15,589 bases of DNA from a bacterium (lineage in GTDB: Bacteria; Tectomicrobia; Entotheonellia; Entotheonellales; Entotheonellaceae), in NCBI GenBank assembly GCA_027294925.1, contig JAPULM010000290.1, positions 1-15,589 on the forward strand, written 5' to 3'. Shown here one piece after another: positions 13,447 to 15,589 of the stretch. Each line of letters opens with the position of its first letter. Within the stretch, counting starts at the first letter, position 1. A program made the position numbers and the translations under genes. Below the pieces are notes generated by a model, which did not search any database, was not told the origin of the DNA, and was given only the letters and a program-made list of their open reading frames with translations.

Positions 13447-15024
13447 GTGATCTCTGTGAATCGACTATTACGACTAACGCTGCTTTGCACCGCCCTTCTA
13501 ACCCTGTGGAGCACAGTGGGGCACGCCGCTGTGTCGACCAACCTGCCACTCGACGACCCAGTGTATGCATTGCTGGAAAAACTCGTCACCAGCAATCTCA
13601 CCTTCCGTAATGCTCTGACCATCAAGCCCATTACCCGCTTGTACGCAGCCCAACTGATTGCCGAAGCCATTCGCCAACGTCGGCATGAGTGGGAAAGCGC
13701 TCAACGTGAAGCGCCGTTTATGGACCAAACCTTGCAACACCTGGCCGGTCGCTTTAAACAAGAGCTGCGGCAAATCGGTTTTTTCTATCAGCCGAGACGT
13801 CCCGGGCCAGTTATCTTGACCCTACCCGGTGAACTAAAGCTGGATGTGATAGGCGCTTATGATCCGTTCATACAACGCGACGCTAGTGGCAACCTGCAAG
13901 GCGTTTTTAGCCTTAATGAAGGATTTGCCCATGGCAATGATTTTAGCATGCGGCTACGTGCAGCATCGTGGGGCACATTCTGGCAGAACTTAGCGGCGTA
14001 TCTTGAGGCTGAAACCATTATTCGTTCCGATCCAATCCTTGGCAACACGTTCGATGGACAGCTACACAAAGGCTATCTGAAAATTTCCTCCCTCAATCTC
14101 GAACTCGAATTTGGCCGCGACACCATGTGGTGGGGGCCGGCGGCGCAGGGGGACCTGGTACTGTCAGCCAATGCAGCCCCGCTTGACCTGCTCAAAATAA
14201 GCACACCAAGCCCCTTCCGTCTGCCTGGTTTAGCACAATTGGGCGAATGGCAGCTGGCCTATTTCGTTGCTCGTCTTGAAAGCAAACGCACCGTCTCCCA
14301 TGCCCTGCTCAACGGATTGCGGGCAACCTATCAGCCCACCTCATTCCTGCAATTGGGGTACACAAGCGCTTTTCAGGCCTATGGTGAAAATGGCATTTCG
14401 CTCGACACAGCAGACTATATCACCCATCTTTTTGCACCACCGCTCAACAACAAGGCGCACAGCGCCAATGGACTAGCCGCTTACGATGTTGTCCTCAGCG
14501 TCCCATTTGTAAGAGAGATCACATTTCTGCAAGGGGCAAAATTCTACTGGCAGCGCGGCCAGGACAGCAGCAGAGATATACGGGGTCTATTAGGGGGCGG
14601 CAATATTCTAGGCGGCATGATTGACGGCGGACGGTGGGATGTGCGGATTGAGTTCGCCGAAACCCGCCATCAGGGTGCCATCTGGTATACACATCCAAGG
14701 TATCAAAGCGGCTTTGCGTTCAAACGGTTTTTCCTCGGGCATCCGATCGGTGGTGATGCTGAAAGCATCTTTGGGCGCGCTACCTATTACCTGCAGCCCA
14801 CCACCTGGGCGGCATTTGACGGTCGACGTGAGCAATACGACGTTACGACCCAGGCCGCTAGCACCACCCAACACCGCTTTGGCTTGGAAGCGTCCCACCT
14901 GCTCTTCTTGAAACCGCGCCATCTCACCCTGTGGGGACGAATCGAATACGCCATGCTCGACCGCCCCCAGGCTAACCGCAAACACACCTTCAATGTGCGC
15001 CTCTCGGCCCGTCTACGTTTTTAA
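13447..15024 (+). CDS. Capsule assembly Wzi-family outer-membrane protein
   Basis: The 525-residue product has a signal peptide (VNRLLRLTLLCTALLTLW, cleaved after about GHAA). A helical N-terminal region follows (LPLDDPVYALLEKLVTSNL...RLYAAQLIAEAIRQRR) and then a long beta-barrel. The Wzi-family motif GRDTMWWGPAAQGDLVLS starts at residue 223. FLQLGYTSAFQAYGENG from about 299 corresponds to the second half of the barrel, and the protein ends in FNVRLSARLRF with a terminal Phe, the outer-membrane insertion signal recognised by BAM. Wzi is a surface lectin-like protein that anchors or organises capsule in E. coli K30. The start is GTG at 13447 or 13456, both without a clear ribosome site. It follows the broken paralogue by 46 bases. 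Orthology to E. coli Wzi beyond the family is not claimed. Confidence 0.83.
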   Translation: MISVNRLLRLTLLCTALLTLWSTVGHAAVSTNLPLDDPVYALLEKLVTSNLTFRNALTIKPITRLYAAQLIAEAIRQRRHEWESAQREAPFMDQTLQHLAGRFKQELRQIGFFYQPRRPGPVILTLPGELKLDVIGAYDPFIQRDASGNLQGVFSLNEGFAHGNDFSMRLRAASWGTFWQNLAAYLEAETIIRSDPILGNTFDGQLHKGYLKISSLNLELEFGRDTMWWGPAAQGDLVLSANAAPLDLLKISTPSPFRLPGLAQLGEWQLAYFVARLESKRTVSHALLNGLRATYQPTSFLQLGYTSAFQAYGENGISLDTADYITHLFAPPLNNKAHSANGLAAYDVVLSVPFVREITFLQGAKFYWQRGQDSSRDIRGLLGGGNILGGMIDGGRWDVRIEFAETRHQGAIWYTHPRYQSGFAFKRFFLGHPIGGDAESIFGRATYYLQPTTWAAFDGRREQYDVTTQAASTTQHRFGLEASHLLFLKPRHLTLWGRIEYAMLDRPQANRKHTFNVRLSARLRF

Positions 15025-15050
15025 GTGCGACGCAGCGCAATCCTCAGGCC

Positions 15051-15548
15051 TCAGATCAAAGGTTCCACTGCCGCACTATCAATATCCACCGCAACAGATT
15101 GTTGAATCAGGTCCACACTGATCACTAGACGGTAGTGTTGTTTCTTAGCAATCAGGATACCCTCGGCCCCCGCCAACACACCGTTTTTGACACGAACACG
15201 CATACCTTCCTGTAGGAAAGGGTGCGGATCATACGGCATACGCTGTTCGATCATCGTTTTGACGGCCTGAATCTGTTCCTCCGGTACCGCTATAGGCTTT
15301 CCACTGATACTTACAATGCGAACAATACCAACACTTTGCAGTACATCAATTTTGTTCTGAAGCGCAAAATAGCCAAACATGTAACCCCTAAACAGGGGCT
15401 CATCGATCATCTTGACGCGATCCTTCCACACACTGCGCTTACGCCATAAGGGCAATAAATTGGTAATCCCCTTAGCAGTCAACTGATCGCGCGCCACCTT
15501 CTCATGCCGTGACCGTGTATGCAAGGCATACCAATAAGGTTGCACCAA
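15051..15548 (-). CDS. Specialised NusG paralogue (RfaH/UpxY/LoaP-like transcription antiterminator)
   Basis: The protein opens with a NusG N-terminal domain: YWYALHTRSRHEKVARDQL, LLPLWRKRSVWKDR, PLFRGYMFGYF, and VGIVRIVSISGKPIAVPEEQI (about residues 70-90). It closes with a C-terminal KOW domain, GMRVRVKNGVLAGAEGILI (about 114-132). At 165 residues it has the size of specialised NusG proteins, which load onto RNA polymerase at a leader site and suppress termination in long capsule, LPS or exopolysaccharide operons. Housekeeping NusG is excluded because it has different signature sequences and usually neighbours secE/rplK. The given start is a TTG at 15548 without a ribosome site. The frame stays open to the right edge, so the true start may lie outside. 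It converges on the Wzi gene with 26 bases between stops, without a visible terminator. Confidence 0.85.
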   Translation of the reverse strand: MVQPYWYALHTRSRHEKVARDQLTAKGITNLLPLWRKRSVWKDRVKMIDEPLFRGYMFGYFALQNKIDVLQSVGIVRIVSISGKPIAVPEEQIQAVKTMIEQRMPYDPHPFLQEGMRVRVKNGVLAGAEGILIAKKQHYRLVISVDLIQQSVAVDIDSAAVEPLI

Positions 15549-15589
15549 GAGATCGACATCGATATCTGTCTGGCTTATGCTGCTGTCAT

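Overview
The window comes from a Gram-negative bacterium with an outer membrane: it encodes BamD, two Wzi-type outer-membrane proteins, lipoproteins with lipoboxes and a periplasmic lytic transglycosylase. Base composition is mid-range. The order pgsA, (plsY), tRNA-Gly, tRNA-Cys, tRNA-Leu recalls the gammaproteobacterial pgsA-glyW-cysT-leuZ block, but none of the three tRNA genes encodes its 3' CCA, and an ilvB-ilvH-pssA order together with an HspR-like MerR protein also fits Desulfobacterota or related deep lineages. I do not assign a phylum.

Layout. (1) Positions 1-2627, minus strand: three nucleotide-sugar genes, namely a WbpA-type UDP-N-acetylhexosamine 6-dehydrogenase, a WbpP-type 4-epimerase and the first 75 codons of a UDP-glucuronate decarboxylase. 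They supply uronic-acid and pentose precursors for surface polysaccharide. (2) Positions 2858-6928, minus strand: a housekeeping run in transcription order tsaB, a DUF465-type small protein, ilvB, ilvH, pssA. (3) Positions 7041-10139, plus strand: bamD, an HspR-like MerR regulator, a lytic transglycosylase, pgsA and plsY, diverging from tsaB. (4) Positions 10161-10581: a strong sigma-70-type promoter followed by tRNA-Gly(GCC), tRNA-Cys(GCA) and tRNA-Leu(UAA). (5) Positions 10620-15024, plus strand: a second surface-polysaccharide block with a UDP-glucuronate 4-epimerase-like gene, an unrecognised acidic lipoprotein, a broken Wzi-like gene and an intact Wzi-like gene. (6) Positions 15051-15548, minus strand and open to the right edge: a specialised NusG (RfaH/UpxY/LoaP-like) antiterminator of the kind that serves long polysaccharide operons.

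The precursor enzymes at both ends, the Wzi pair and the NusG paralogue all point to capsule or exopolysaccharide production on either side of a housekeeping and tRNA core. No glycosyltransferase, flippase, polymerase or export gene is present, so the main cluster must lie outside. The most unusual spot is the tandem Wzi pair. The upstream copy lacks the central part of the protein and is broken near its 3' end by a +1 frame change directly after a perfect 12-bp tandem duplication. A REP-like hairpin with an 8-T tail lies just upstream of it. I found no CRISPR array, transposase, phage module or clearly new system.
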